DNA from: Sphaeramia orbicularis
Lineage: Eukaryota; Chordata; Actinopteri; Kurtiformes; Apogonidae
NCBI RefSeq assembly: GCF_902148855.1
Contig: NC_043962.1
Coordinates: 19,226,611 to 19,290,610 of the forward strand
Length of the DNA: 64,000 bases
Reading direction: 5' to 3'
In this document: one piece after another, positions 1 through 13,737 of the stretch
How positions within the stretch are numbered: the stretch's first letter is position 1
Layout: each line of letters starts with the position of its first letter
The notes under the pieces: model-generated
What the model was told of the DNA's origin: nothing
What the model saw: the letters and a program-made list of their open reading frames with translations, nothing else
Databases searched by the model: none
Position numbers and translations under genes: made by a program

Positions 1-1306
<1,306 letters not shown>

Positions 1307-1974
1307 TAAGCAGTGATAGACCATAAAAGTGAGAGGAAAATAGGTGAAAGATCAGTCTAAGTACAAACATCATGAAGCAGTCCAGGGATTGTCACAAAAT
1401 ACCAATTACAAATTAAATCTTCAACTAGTTCTGTCTCAAACATTTTTATTCACATTAATATCGTACCAATGTCCTGAGGTCGACAAGGTGATGAAGCCCA
1501 AGGAGAGGCAAACTTGGGATACAAGTTTCTGTTAGGAGAGAAATTCAGTGAGTCAGTATCAACAGCAGGAAACACCGGAAACTGAATGATAAAAATAAAG
1601 AACAGACTATTTAATCCAATGCACTGATCTGTAATAGTGGACAGTCTGTCATTGCAAGCCAGTACTTAGACAAAAGAAATTGACTGTTCTGTGTACTTTC
1701 AATTATCATGTAACTAAGGTTAACGTTTAATGAGAATGAATCAGAAAAATACAGCAAAACACAAGTATATATGTGACATACCAGATTTTTGGTACTTGAT
1801 TAGTGGATAAAAATGGTCATTTTTACATGATTTGTGTTAGATATGTGCTTCAACCAGTCATTCTAATACACCCATGTGCTGCCGAAGTGTTGAAGAGCCA
1901 CAATTGCCACTATAACCATGCTAACAATGTGGACCCACGTTTTACAAGTCATGAAAAATAAATACAGGACTTAC

Positions 1975-4645
1975 TCTGGTGAGTTTAAGTTGAGTCCCAG
2001 TGTCGTGAGGTCACTTCCTAATGCCAGTTGGACCATTCCTGGATCAGTCTCTGCTGCCCGAATAAACGTTAGCAAGCCAATCATGCCAAATTGGTCTGTC
2101 ACCATTCCTGAAGGAATGTTTGTCACCCGACCTGCAGCAGTGGGATAAACCACAGATCAGCAACCTGCTGAAATTGAGCTAGGGACTACAATACATACTT
2201 ACTGCCCATACATTACCTTCATATTTCTAACCCAGACTTTGTGCACGCAGTGGAGAACAAATGAAGCTTTTTTTTTTTTTTTAAACAAGTGATTGTAACA
2301 GACAAACTAATGGAAAATGATGATGTCTGGATCATAAAGAACAAATTCTTTTGGTGTCTGCTTTGAAGCCTATCCAAAAATTATCTAACCCCAAATGCAG
2401 GGTAGAGAGCTCAACTGCCTCACCCAAGTTGTGCGATTAAGAAGGGATGTCTCAGTGGAATTGGAGCGATACGATTGGCTGAGAGGTCTCACCATCGGGC
2501 AACACCTGGATCCCTTTCTTCTGGTTGTTGTTCTGTGCTGAGGCAGTCTTGTCTCCGGGGAACTTGGGCCCATCTGCATTGGATGTATTCTTGTTTGTTG
2601 AGTTCAGGTTCTAAGGGGGAGAAAAAAAGTTTTACACAGAAAAAAGTGACAGCTAATAATTATCTACTTGATGTGAAAGTAAGCCTGTTGTGAAAAATCC
2701 CTGGCAGAGTGCAAAGGCCACTGAGCAATCAGAGAATCTCACATACTTACAGTTTTGCTGTCGTCGTTGTTCAACGTAGGGTCCTTATAGTTTGGACCAG
2801 GCAGTGCAGGAAAATCCTCGTTGTGGATGGAGAAATCCGGTGTCTGATCAGTTGATGGTTTGGTCACCATGCCAACTTGATGATAATGATGAACATGGTT
2901 AGAGTGTAAAAAACACAACAAAATATTTGTTACAAGTGTATTAAAACACAGGTTTGACTGATGCTACATGAGCTAATAGCCATTTCCTCTCCTAAGGGGA
3001 TTTCTGAGCAAGACTTCATGTGTGCAAAAATAAGCTGTTTTTCTGGTCTAATGGCCTACCATAAGGAGCTCGTCCAGACAACTGGCTGAGCACTGGTGTT
3101 GGGTTTCCAGCCCCTTCTCTCCGACTCCGGTCTGCTAATGCAGGGAAGTCTGACAGATCCAGGCCTGTTACATTTTCACTTCCATCTGCACAAACATGAG
3201 AGTTTAGAGATTGTGACATATAATATCACTTTTCAGGTGGATATCTATATTAATGTGGCAAAAAGGAAATTCAAGAAAAAAAGGTGAAGAAAAATAATGA
3301 GGAAAATGAGGAATCCAAATTATCTGGAGTTTATGAAAATGTCATTAGATTGTATACTTTTTTTTTCATTCTATTTAAACAGAAATGGGTTCTGCCAGAT
3401 TAAATAGAACTTAAAATAATTATATTTATGACAAGATGCAAACCTGTGCCATTGAAAATGTTGCTTGATAATGAGTTGTTCATCCCAAAAGCCTGATTGC
3501 GGTTCATTCCAAAACCTGACATGCTGTAACGACACAAAGAACACAATAACTATTCAGATCCCTTTCCCTTCAATGGCCAACACTTTACAGCTCTGAACTG
3601 AAAACTACATGATGTAAAGCAGAGGCCAATCTCCACAATAATATATGATGTCACATGGGGCAGTTGGAAAAAGTCCGCCTACCTGTTTATGGTGAAAGGC
3701 TGGCGTGCTGGCTGTTGCTTGGGCATACAGATGATACTTGGTGAGCTGCGATTGGGGCTGCCAAGCCCTGAGCTGCTCATACTATTGGTCCTGCCACTCA
3801 TCCCAATGCCTTGACCGACTTGCGAGTGGTTCAGCATGTTCCTCGTGTTCATTGGCAATGTCCCCCTATTAAAAAATGACAAAATCTAATTAAGAGGATT
3901 ACTTACTTTTCTATAGTTATTTTAATTTTCCAGGTGTTAATATTATCAAAATAAATGAACATCTTCATACTCACCTGCTCGGTGATGGAGGTGTATGGAG
4001 GGACATGGTGGGAACCCCTGTTGTGGGGGTGATATGACTTGGTAGCTGGGTGCCTTGCGATAGGTTTCGGTTTAACTGAGGTGTATTGTTGCCCATACCC
4101 CTTACCGAAAATCCAAGTGCACCTGTAGAGAAACAAAGAAAAACAGGAGAAACAAAAATCAGTAAAAGAAAAACCATAGAAACAATCTGCTTCCTGCCCA
4201 AAATATTGTCTATAAAATATTAAGATAGTGATGTAGTGAAACTAAAATTGTGTCTTTGATATTTAAACATACCACATCTTTACATTCAAGTATACTGTAC
4301 ATTAGATAAAGGCCTATGTCAGACAGTGAAGGCAAAATAACCACTTACTTTGTGGACCATACAAACTTGCACCAAGCTGTGACAGCTGACCTGACGATGA
4401 TGGTGAGGGAGAGGACAGCATCTAAAGGGAAACACGAGCAAACAGGACAGCGTAAGCCAACTTGAAAGTATCTCCTCTGATGTCAATTCAAAAAGAAAAT
4501 GATGAATAAAACCCACATCCTTGTCCGACCGATGTGGAAACATCGACGGCTGGTTGTAGTACATGCTTTCATCAGTAAAGTCGTTATCGACTACCTCGAC
4601 GAACTCTACAAATTTCTTTCTAGCACCAAACATGCCTTTTGTCAC
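1975..4645 (-). CDS. cnot2: CCR4-NOT transcription complex subunit 2 (partial, multi-exon)
   Basis: This subunit of the CCR4-NOT deadenylase complex acts in mRNA decay and transcriptional control. Nine minus-strand exons were found, in transcript order: 4517-4645, 4349-4421, 3975-4122, 3683-3865, 3444-3523, 3060-3185, 2751-2875, 2493-2610 and 1975-2131. All have GT-AG borders and matching phases. They encode the low-complexity N-terminal half, recognisable by NRSSPSIICMPKQQPARQPF, SGFGMNRNQAFGMNNSL, NEDFPALPGPNYKDP and TDQFGMIGLLTFIRAAETDP, which match vertebrate CNOT2 almost residue for residue. The C-terminal NOT2/3/5 domain must lie left of position 1, beyond the Tc1 insertion. The exon carrying the usual vertebrate start (about 16 aa before VTKG) was not found. 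Translation may begin in a missed exon or at the internal Met of VTKGMFGARKKF. Confidence 0.93.
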
Positions 4646-4649
4646 CTGG

Positions 4650-4683
4650 AGAGAGAGACAGACAGACAGACAGACAGAGAGAG
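4650..4683. repeat. GA/GACA simple repeat
   Basis: A purine-rich run of GAGA and GACA units lies directly upstream, in transcript sense, of the splice acceptor at 4645. On the minus strand it reads as the CT-rich polypyrimidine tract of that cnot2 acceptor, so the simple repeat doubles as a splicing signal. Confidence 0.7.
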
Positions 4684-5290
4684 AGGGGATGAGTAAAGGT
4701 GCTGTTGAAGAGTTGACACATCCAAGTATCAACACAAAGCTCTGGACTAGCACACATAATTTCATCAGAAGATTGTTAACAACTAAATAGTAACTTAAAT
4801 ATAACAACCTTTCAACGCTAAACAACACTACTCTATTTGTTCTACTTCACTCATACTACAATAACTTTGTTTACTTTCAATACACACAGAACAGTTTCTT
4901 TTAATGGGTAAAACCTTAAATCAGTGTCCTATTATTACACTTCTATAAAATAATTTCAGTCGTTCCACCTTCAAGTGCATTTCTGAGAAGTGTGTGCCTT
5001 GCTTCTAATTCTGAGTTGGTAAATGGGATAGAGAGGCTCAACTTCGAAAACAAAATAAGCCTTAACTCTTTCCTGAGCTTAACATTATCCCTTAGTTGCA
5101 ATAAATGATCTGACACCGAAGTTAACCATCAGTTGTTGTGTTGATAAAGTTAAAGCAGCATTCACATTATCAGCAAAAAACTTAAACTGTCACTTAAAAA
5201 TTTAACACTACCAATGCTAACAGGCTAGTTAGCCAACACTAATGAGGCTAACATTAGCAGGCTAGGTGCTTGTAATTACTCTACGTTAGC

Positions 5291-5317
5291 TTAGCTAGCT
5301 AGCTAGCTAGCTAGCTA
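5291..5317. repeat. (AGCT)n tetranucleotide repeat
   Basis: About six to seven AGCT units occur in a cnot2 upstream intron. The run is perfectly self-complementary. Confidence 0.85.
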
Positions 5318-5669
5318 AACATGAATTTGCCAAAGAGTGTTAATTTTATCACGACTCAAAAAACCTTTCAACTCCTAAACACCGTCAATAAACTACCAGA
5401 GAGCAGACACTATCAGGTAGTAATTTGGGCCCTCTCTGTCTCCATATATCCACAGTCAGCTGTCCGTTTTCTCGGCTCAGTTTACGCTCCGTTTGCAGCA
5501 GTAGCAACACCAACAGTAGCCGGATCACAGCGACAATCTGCCGGAGCTCTGGCTACACACTATCCCGTGTCAAAACGGAGGAAAATCAGTGGGATAAAAA
5601 GCTCCCACTATGGACTAAAATATGCTCCGAGCGGCTTAAACGTAAAGAAAAACAAGTAAATACCCTCAC

Positions 5670-5711
5670 CGCATCAATTTCCCTTCGCTACGTTAGATCC
5701 AAGATGGCTGT
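5670..5711 (-). promoter_or_regulatory. Likely cnot2 5' noncoding exon and promoter edge
   Basis: On the minus strand a good donor (G|gtgagg) ends at 5670. Upstream of it the plus strand carries CCAAGATGGCTG (5699-5710), a YY1-type core-promoter motif often found at ubiquitously expressed genes. The bases around it are richer in CpG than the flanks. I infer a short untranslated first exon here. The transcription start itself cannot be read from sequence alone. Confidence 0.4.
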
Positions 5712-6137
5712 ATGTATTCTGAATCGAAAGAGGAATAGCCTTTACCCTCTGACCTTACAACCCAATGACCACTTCCGTACACAAAAGTGAACATATGAGA
5801 AGGTCCACAGAGGCTTCCCCTCAGTGCTGAACCAGCATCAGTAAAAACAGGTTAAAAGTCAGAAACATTAGAAGGTAAAATCCTTATTGTAAACCACTAG
5901 AACAATCAGACATCCTGCTCCTTCCTATCATGAGGTGAACTGTGAGACACCTGTGCAGCACAAACACCTTTTATTAAACATGTCAAGTATTCATTCACAG
6001 GCAAATCTCACAACCCCAAGACTTGTTAAGACTTGTTAATGACATCTCCCAAAAATCACACTGTGATGATTTTCACACTATTTTAGTGGGGATGGCAAAT
6101 TTGGCATTTCAGTTTCACTATTTTGTATGGTGTGTGC

Positions 6138-7808
6138 TCCCTGATGTTCCAACATATGGCCCATGAGCCAAAACCAGCCTGCCAAAGGGTCCAATCCAGT
6201 CTGTGGAATGAATTTGTGAAGTGGAAAAATTACAGTGAAGATTGTAGCAATCAAATATGTCAAAATCCTTTTGGTTCAAGGGCCACATACACCCCAATGT
6301 GATCTGATGTTGGTCTGACCTGTAAAATACTATCATAATAACCTATACAGGGTGGAGAAGCAAAATTTACAATGAACATTTAGTTGTTTTTTCTCAGCAG
6401 GCACTACATCAATTGTTTTGAAACCAAACATATATTGATGTCATAATCATACCTAACACTATTATCCATACCTTTTCAGAAACTTTTGCCCATATGAGTA
6501 ATCAGGAAAGCAAACGTCAAAGAGTGTGTGATTTGCTGAATGCACTCGTCACACCAAAGGAGATTTCAAAAATAGTTGGAGTGTCCATAAAGACTGTTTA
6601 TAATGTAAAGAAGAGAATGACTATGAGCAAAACTATTACGAGAAAGTCTGGAAGATACTATTAAAGAAGAATGGGAGAAGTTGTCACCCGAATATTTGAG
6701 GAACACTTGCGCAAGTTTCAGGAAGCGTGTGAAGGCAGTTATTGAGAAAGAAGGAGGACACATAGAATAAAAACATTTTCTATTATGTCAATTTTCTTGT
6801 GGCAAATAAATTATCATGACTTTCAATAAACTAATTGGTCATACACTGTCTTTCAATTCCTGCCTCAAGATATTGTAAATTTTGCTTCCCCACCCTGTAG
6901 ATAATGACAACACCAAATGTTTGTCTTTGTTTTAGTGTTAAAAAAAAAAAAAAAAAAGTTAACTCTTTAAAAACCAACCTATTTTTTTTGGCCTCTGTTC
7001 AAAAATTGCACACACATAATAAAAAGAGTATATCTCTGCAACCACAAGGTATATTTGAATAATTCTGGTGTCATAATAAAGGGAACACTTGTGAGAATTA
7101 TTGAAATGTGTAAATATCAGTATATATGTTACTGTTTAAGAGTAAATGAATATGGCACACAACACAAATGAAAAAGTTTCAGGTTCGACTAAAAAAAAAG
7201 CACTTTCAGGATAATTATCCCTTTGGAATGATCCAGCTGCAGCTCTAAACCTCTACCAAACCATAGCACAATATGAGAACATTCTCTCTGCAAAGGCTGA
7301 TCCTGATAAAGTGAAGCAGAACAAAATTAGAGTTTCACACTTAAAACAACTATAAGCCCACGAGGCACAAAGCTGAGGGGTGCTCAGGCTTACATAAAAA
7401 ATTTTTACATTTAGAAACTATCCTTTCAAAAAAAAGTGAATAACCTGAACAAATATAAACAACATGAAATGTCTTAAGAGAAGTAAGAAAATTTTAACAA
7501 TATTATGCTGTTAATAAATGTTTTGTGCATTTGTAGATCTTCTGTGAACTGTGAGTTGTAATGCACACATATAAATGATAAACTGAGGCATAATATTGTT
7601 AAAACTGTACTTACTTTTCATAAAAAATTTCAGGTTGTTCATGGTTGTTCATGCTATTCACATTTTTGAAGGATACTTTGTAGTTGTAAGCATTTTCATG
7701 ATGCAAATTTACTTTTTTCACCATTATTATCTTACTGGTCTGGCCCATATTGGGAGATCATATTGGGCTGTATGTGGCCCCTGCACTGAAAAGAGTTTGA
7801 CACCCCTG
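6138..7808 (-). mobile_element. hAT-type non-autonomous element (degenerate copy, with nested insertion)
   Basis: Read on the minus strand, the element starts CAGGGGTGTCAAACTC at 7808, continues with a 'GGGGCCACATACAGCCC' stretch and ends near 6138-6141 in a degraded terminal repeat. The same family is present in better shape at 43417-44017, where an 8-bp target duplication identifies it as hAT. No transposase reading frame is left. A mariner-type element has jumped into it at 6348. The left end is approximate. Confidence 0.7.
6348..6897 (+). mobile_element. 550-bp deletion derivative of a Tc1/mariner transposon
   Basis: Terminal inverted repeats begin CAGGGTGGAGAAGCAAAATT and end with the complement of CAGGGTGGGGAAGCAAAATT, flanked by TA at 6346-6347 and 6898-6899. 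Inside, a transposase start (SNQESKRQRVCDLLNALV, with helix-turn-helix TPKEISKIVGVSIKTVYNVK, about 6494-6650) is joined to the extreme C-terminus (EEWEKLSPEYLRNTCASFRK, ending near 6768). The whole DDE catalytic core between them is missing. The sequence therefore keeps ends and a DNA-binding domain but no catalytic activity. A same-length copy in the opposite orientation lies at 47120-47669. Confidence 0.88.
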
Positions 7809-8920
7809 GTTTAGAGAATATCATTTTTAGGTCAGGTGTGAATTTTGTAAAACTTATGGCAGAAGTGTGTGAAATCTCACAAGAAAAGTTAGTTGTGTTT
7901 GTGATTAAAATACATGCATATTAATTACTATGTTTCCTCTGGAGTATCAACATCCTTCTAGTTGAAATTTTTGTTTAAAGTATAATAGATGAATTACAAC
8001 AAATACTACATCCAGTATTTTTGTATTTGACTCGAAATGAATGAAAATCAACACAATTTCAGATATATTACGAAGAAGCTTTCATCTAGTTGAGTTGCCC
8101 AGCTGGTATAAGCTATTTACAAAACTATGACAACTATGTATCTGACAACTGAGTGACTTTATCTGCAGCATGGCATGAGCTGTGGCGGAAAGCCACAAAA
8201 ACATACAACAAATAAAGTAATTTATTGGATTTTTAATAGTGAATTTACAAAGCAGAATTGCTAATTTACACCCTTGTTATTCCTATGAGGTGTTGCGTAC
8301 TAAGTATAATATAGCAGTTGCATATAGGTCCTTCTATGTCTGGTATGAGGCCAGCAGGCAGCAACAAGGAGATAAGGAGAAGGATGAGGGCCAAAAACAG
8401 GCTGTCAATGAACAAAAAACAGAGGCAGTGCCCTGATAAGAAAAATTAAATTCTTTCTCAGTTTTATCCAGTTTGAAAATAGCCCTAATGAAAGTATGTA
8501 AGATAGCACAAGCAGGTGCCTCAAGCAGACAAGGATGACACACCACTTTGTGACAAAACAAAGATCAAAACAAAAAAAATGGTTGTACATTCATTTAAAA
8601 TCCAACTCTATGAACCTAACTGTCAATGTCAAACTACAGTGCACCGCCACTGTTCCACTTTCCCTGACAAACCTATCACAACTCAACATGTTGCTTAAGT
8701 TTTTTAGTGATCCTGAGACAAAATTTCCCTATGTAGAACAATGTCACACCACACAGTTGTTTTAAAGTGTCTCAGCAAAACACCTTTGGATTTTTCTTCA
8801 GTAGATGCCCGGTGTCACAAGCACAAATCTATGTCCTGGACGATTAAAACAGAATGTAAATGACCTTTGCTGTTCTTTCATCACAAAGTGGCTCTTATGC
8901 CTATCCATGGCACCATGCCC

Positions 8921-8983
<63 letters not shown>

Positions 8984-9488
8984 CAACCTCTGTCATGAAG
9001 AAGGGGGAAAGTCATTAGGCAAAAATAGGGAGGAGAGTGCAGCCAGTGGTTGCTATTGGCTTGGAAGTCAGGGTAAAGCTCAGAGCCACTGAGAGATACA
9101 CGGCTGTACTGGGAATATCTGCCTAGAGAATACAATGCTTTCAGCTCATTAAGTTGTATAAACAAATGACTTATTGTAGGAGATGCTGAAAGTTATGGAC
9201 ATCAGGAGAGAGACCGTGAAAGTAGGTGTTGTTATTGTGTCATTATTATCATATCTCCTCTTCTTATCATATTGTGTAACTTCTTCCACAAGGCTGTAAC
9301 TCAACATCATAACTATGCATGTAAAATTACAGAAACTTATGATTTTGTCTTGAACTTTGTTTTATTTAATTACTCCAAAGGGACAATGGAAAGCTTTCGC
9401 TGGGTGCCATACATGAAGCTGCCAACTGTTTGCCTGACTCTTTTCTGATTCTAAATTGAAGTGAAGGACCAGATTAGAGACAGTGAGC
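7809..9488. other. Intergenic, no gene seen; lrrc10 upstream region
   Basis: AT-rich sequence without a supported coding region. Short open frames here have low-complexity or unrelated translations. A CT microsatellite lies at 8925-8978. The last 150 bp before lrrc10 would hold its 5' UTR, but I recognise no core promoter element. Confidence 0.6.
8925..8978. repeat. (CT)n microsatellite
   Basis: About 27 uninterrupted CT units, seen as GA on the minus strand. The arginine/glutamate and serine/leucine open frames across it are artefacts of the repeat. Confidence 0.97.
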
Positions 9489-9491
9489 ATG

Positions 9492-10316
9492 ATGGGTAAT
9501 ACCATGCGAGGCGTCATCACCTTCATTCCTTCTGAACGTATTCAGCGCTTCTTAATGGGAGATCTGAAGGAGATGCCCCTTGATCGGACCCTGGACCTGA
9601 GTGGCCGGCATCTGCGTCGTCTGCCTGCTGCCGCCTGTGTCTTTGATGAGCTGGTGAAACTTTACCTGAGTGACAACAACCTCAGCAGCCTCCCTGCTGA
9701 GCTGCAGGGGTTGAAGAAGCTGCAGCTCCTGGCCCTCGACTTTAACTGCTTTGAGGAGCTACCTGCAGCTGTTTGCAAACTACCACAGCTCAGCATCCTT
9801 TATCTGGGTAACAATAGGCTTTACCACCTCCCGAGAGAACTTAGGGACCTTAAAGAACTCAACACTTTGTGGCTGGAGACTAACTGCTTCACTGTTTTTC
9901 CGAAGGTGGTGTGTGAACTTTCCAATCTGAAGACCTTGCACCTTGGTTATAACCAGATACGGAGTTTACCAAAAGAACTGAGTGGATTGGAAGAGCTAAG
10001 AAGTATCTGGCTTGCAGGAAATCAGTTGACAGAGTTCCCACCAGTTTTGCTGGAAATGCACTATCTAGCTGTTATTGATGTGGACCGCAATAAAATACGT
10101 CGCTTCCCAGGCTTATTCCACATGCAGGGGTTGAAACTCGTAATCTATGACCACAACCCCTGTGTTAATGCTCCGGCAGTGGGCGAAGGGGTTAGAAGGG
10201 TTGGGCGCTGGGCAGACAGCCCTGACACTGACAAAGAAGATGAAGGGTCAAAGACTGCAAGTGAAACTACAGTCGAGGTCACGGAGGTGCACAATGACGA
10301 AGAGCATAACATTTAA
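9492..10316 (+). CDS. lrrc10: Leucine-rich repeat-containing protein 10
   Basis: A single uninterrupted exon of 274 codons, as in the intronless coding region of other vertebrates (human about 277 aa). LRRC10 is a heart-enriched protein that associates with sarcomeric actin and alpha-actinin. The sequence has a conserved start (MGNTMRGVITFIPSERI), 'DLREMPLD'-like 'DLKEMPLDRTLDLSG', and about seven 23-residue leucine-rich repeats of the LxxLxLxxNxLxxLPxE type. The conserved C-terminal 'VIDVDRNKIRRFP', 'LKLVIYDHNPC' and 'GVRRVGRWA' blocks follow. The tail after them is acidic (DTDKEDEGSK, VHNDEEHNI) and differs from mammals. I chose the second of two adjacent ATGs (9489 and 9492) because MGNT is the conserved start. 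It sits beside cnot2 as in mammals (human 12q15). Confidence 0.96.
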   Translation: MGNTMRGVITFIPSERIQRFLMGDLKEMPLDRTLDLSGRHLRRLPAAACVFDELVKLYLSDNNLSSLPAELQGLKKLQLLALDFNCFEELPAAVCKLPQLSILYLGNNRLYHLPRELRDLKELNTLWLETNCFTVFPKVVCELSNLKTLHLGYNQIRSLPKELSGLEELRSIWLAGNQLTEFPPVLLEMHYLAVIDVDRNKIRRFPGLFHMQGLKLVIYDHNPCVNAPAVGEGVRRVGRWADSPDTDKEDEGSKTASETTVEVTEVHNDEEHNI

Positions 10317-10961
10317 GGTCAAGGAACAAAGTGACCTTCAACTGTGGCACAGGCTGACAGCACAGGACACCACTCAAGTGCCTCACTTAGAGCCTGTCTG
10401 AGTATGTTCCACAGAAGCCTCATGGTGTTTGGCCCATATATGGTAAAAACAATCATAGTGGCTTCAATATTAGTCAGAGTTCTGTGTACTTTTATATAAG
10501 TGCTTGCAACAACAGTTCCATTTAAATTACTGTTTGTTTTCACCAACATCAATTTGCCTCTATCAAGAAACAGGACGCTATGATCTGAGTTTGTGCGCAA
10601 GTGTTACATTAAGGTCCATACAGTTCATATTAATATTTTTAAAGGTATTAGTCTTTTGTCTATTGTCAGTTTATGCACCACGTGGAATTCCTTTCTTACT
10701 TGTCAGTCACATGCTGAGGATAAGATGAAGATAACACTAATATTAACAAAAATACATTTTATTGACAATACAGGCGCTATTTTAAGTGTAAAGTCATAGG
10801 TGACTGAAGATATTTAACATTTATCCTGAGAAAATATCTGCACCTACTGAAGCTAAATTTGCTGAGGTTTTAATAGAAGTGATGGATGGTTTAAGTCAAT
10901 TAGTGCGCTCTGTATTCAGACCAATGCATAATTCATCTGACAGACTAGGGCTGTGGCTTTG

Positions 10962-10967
10962 AATAAA
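10962..10967 (+). terminator. Candidate lrrc10 polyadenylation signal
   Basis: This is the first clear AATAAA after the stop codon, about 650 bp downstream. The region 10317-10961 is therefore read as 3' UTR. Later AT-rich signals could be used instead. Confidence 0.4.
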
Positions 10968-12478
10968 GAGCGCTAATGGGCTTTAATATCCTTTAATATC
11001 ATCACCATAAGGTTCTGATTTGAAAGAGAACATAAATGCAGCTTTCCAATCCCGCAGGCTACCAGGAAAATATTCTGTAAACAAGATTGTCATTCTACTA
11101 TGTATCTGTTTGTACAATTGAATCCCTTTTTACAAAATGTTAAAAAGTAGAAAATCTAAATGAACATCTTTTTTTTTTTAATTGAAAATCTGCTTATTTC
11201 TAATAGTACGGAGAGAGTGAACTTGTGTTTTTCCAGCTGCAAAAAACTCATTATAGTCACATTATAGTCTGTGTAAATCAACAATTTGTATAAAGTCATA
11301 TTTTACTGTTAAATTTTCTATACTGTGTCAGACATATACACATTGATTTTGTTATGCTGGTTATTACCATATTCACACTCTGAACAATTTTAAATTTGTG
11401 TTTGTTATAGTTGCTGAACTCAAATGCATATATCAAAATATCTGTTTAACTTGTTTCATATTATTGTAAAAATATTATAAAAATGTAATTTAAAAAAAAA
11501 AATGCATTTATCAACTGTTATGTGATCTTGTGTGTCTTTTATTTGGAGAGCAGTATGAGCTTTGAAGGTAGAGATCCAACATGCCTCTTCTGGAAAACTA
11601 CATAAGTACACCGATACATTCTTTTCATGTTTTTCTGCATTATGTTCAACATCTGATTACTTCTGTAAATCTTTCCCCCCCTTGCAAACATGTTTCTATT
11701 TTACGTTCATAAATCATTAGTTCCATTACACAGGTACAGGTACGTTAATACCATTGCATTTTGTCAAATCTATTTGTTTCATTTGTTTTAAGTGACAAAA
11801 AGCTGCAAAGTGTTGTGCTGTAGTCCTGAAAATGCTTATTGATTTGACTAATAACCTACATTTTCTTTCATTCATTATCTGAACCCACTTTATCCTTTCT
11901 AGGGTCATGGGGGTCGCTGGAGCCTATTCAGGCTGCTTATGGGCGAAGGCGGGGTACACTCTGGACATGTCACCAGTTCATTGCAGGGCTGACATACGTA
12001 TAGAGACATACAACCACTCTTACATTCACACCTATGGGCAATTTAGATTAACCTGTCAGTGCATGTCTTTGGATGGTGGGAGGGAGCTGGAGTAGGCTAC
12101 CCAGAGAGAACCCACGCAAACATGGGTAGAACATGCAAACTCCACACAGAAAGGTCCCACCCACATCAACTGGTGTTTAACCTACATTTTATTTCCATAA
12201 AATAATAAACGGTAATACAACACTTTCCAGGTTCCCATTTCAAGACTGGTCAATATGTTAATAATCTGCTACTGAAAATACTTTAATTATGTACTTTGAC
12301 AGCAAATTAACATGAGCCTGTATCTTTGATCAAACCAGATATAACGATTACAGAACTTTACTTGCATTTTCTATAAGCCTTACTTCTAAGACTATTAATT
12401 ATTCTAATACCTGAAGAGATGTGGCACCTAAGCATACCAAAAAAAATGACATGACAAAAAGAGCACTGCAGTGTTCAG
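10968..12478. other. Intergenic between lrrc10 and bscl2 3' ends
   Basis: AT-rich sequence separating two convergent genes. It holds one recognisable retroposon fragment (11866-12158) and several A/T runs. No coding exon with splice sites or family similarity was seen. Confidence 0.6.
11866..12158 (+). mobile_element. Retroposon fragment, L2-like 3' end
   Basis: The segment matches, from memory, a very common dispersed fish sequence. Diagnostic pieces are CATTATCTGAACCCACTTTA, GGGTCATGGGGGTCGCTGGA, GCGAAGGCGGGGTACACTCT and ACATGCAAACTCCACACAGA. The assignment to the 3' end of an L2-clade LINE or a SINE sharing that tail is from memory. No open frame is left. Confidence 0.65.
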
Positions 12479-12484
12479 TTTATT
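12479..12484 (-). terminator. Candidate bscl2 polyadenylation signal
   Basis: TTTATT on the plus strand is AATAAA on the minus strand, about 1.25 kb after the bscl2 stop codon. It implies a 3' UTR covering roughly 12.46-13.74 kb, a stretch in which no other gene is seen. Confidence 0.45.
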
Positions 12485-13737
12485 AGTTTTGGTTTTTAAC
12501 ACAGTAAGTTTTCATGTTATGATGCATACAAGATATTCTGCAAGACGATAAGGTAGCACATAAGAGGGGTGTTGTATTTTACTCTCTTTGGTAAACAAAC
12601 ATATATCGGCAAACACTTCCATAAACTTTCTTTAACCCTTGGCTTGTCAGATTAAATACATGGAGACAAGTCCATGTGATGAATCATTTCTATCTCCTCT
12701 TCATTATCTCCAACACAAAAGTTCAAAACAGTGACTTCACTTGACCTCCTTTTAAATGTTCCTTAATGTTAAAATAAGAATATATTAAGACCCATCTAAA
12801 ATACATCTGCCCTGCTGGGATGAACTCGGTAAATACCATTTTTCAGAAACTTGAATTAAAGAGTACAAACTGTAACAGAAGCTGAATGTAAAAATGTGAA
12901 GGAATGAATAACAGCTTTGTAATAATGTTGAATCCTATTACAAATGAACTGTGACTGTTAAATCACTGATTACACTAAAACAGAACATCACTTTTTGCAA
13001 AATGAAAAGACCAATAAATGCAACAGATGCATTACATCCCTCAGGCTGGACCCACATTGCACTTTTCCAAGGAAATAATTAAAAGACACTTTGTAGGACA
13101 AATATCCCAAATCTAATTGCTCCCAGAAACCTTCTGTGAAAACATATCACAAGGCATGTTCGAGTGAATCCTCTTAAAGTGTGTGAAACTTATGGAAATT
13201 CCCAAAGTGTTTTGCAAAACAGCTACCATTGCTGCATTCAAGGAAACTACATTCAAAATGAATCAAGTCTTCCCACATTTGAACATATAATCAGGAGTTT
13301 CGACGCCTGAATGCATGAAAATACCATTACTGATGCGAGAGAATCGAAACATAAGCAGGTTCTGCTGACTTAAATGGGTGTGTTACATTGTTAGCAAACA
13401 CCTGACAGTCACATTCCTGGGGGCAACAGTATAAAACAAGCCACAACTGGAATGCAGAACCTCCTACTATGGGCACCATCCAAACACAGGTGGCACAAAA
13501 GGAACAAGTGTAAAAGTGCTTTTATCCACTGAGTAACAATGAGCAGAACAGAAATTATCTTAGGTCAAAGAAATACTGAGGTAAAATGTTATCAACAAGA
13601 CAAAAAGCTGTTGTTAGTTAGCTTAAATAACATAAGATATGCTCATGCACTTGCATTTTTGCTTGAAACTACTCTTTTATCCATCACTTTCCACTGACTA
13701 CATACACTAGGTATCTAACTGTGTGCAGAGCGATGGT

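Noticed and set aside
8798-9165. Arginine/glutamate-rich and serine/leucine-rich frames
   Set aside because: They are direct translations of the CT microsatellite.
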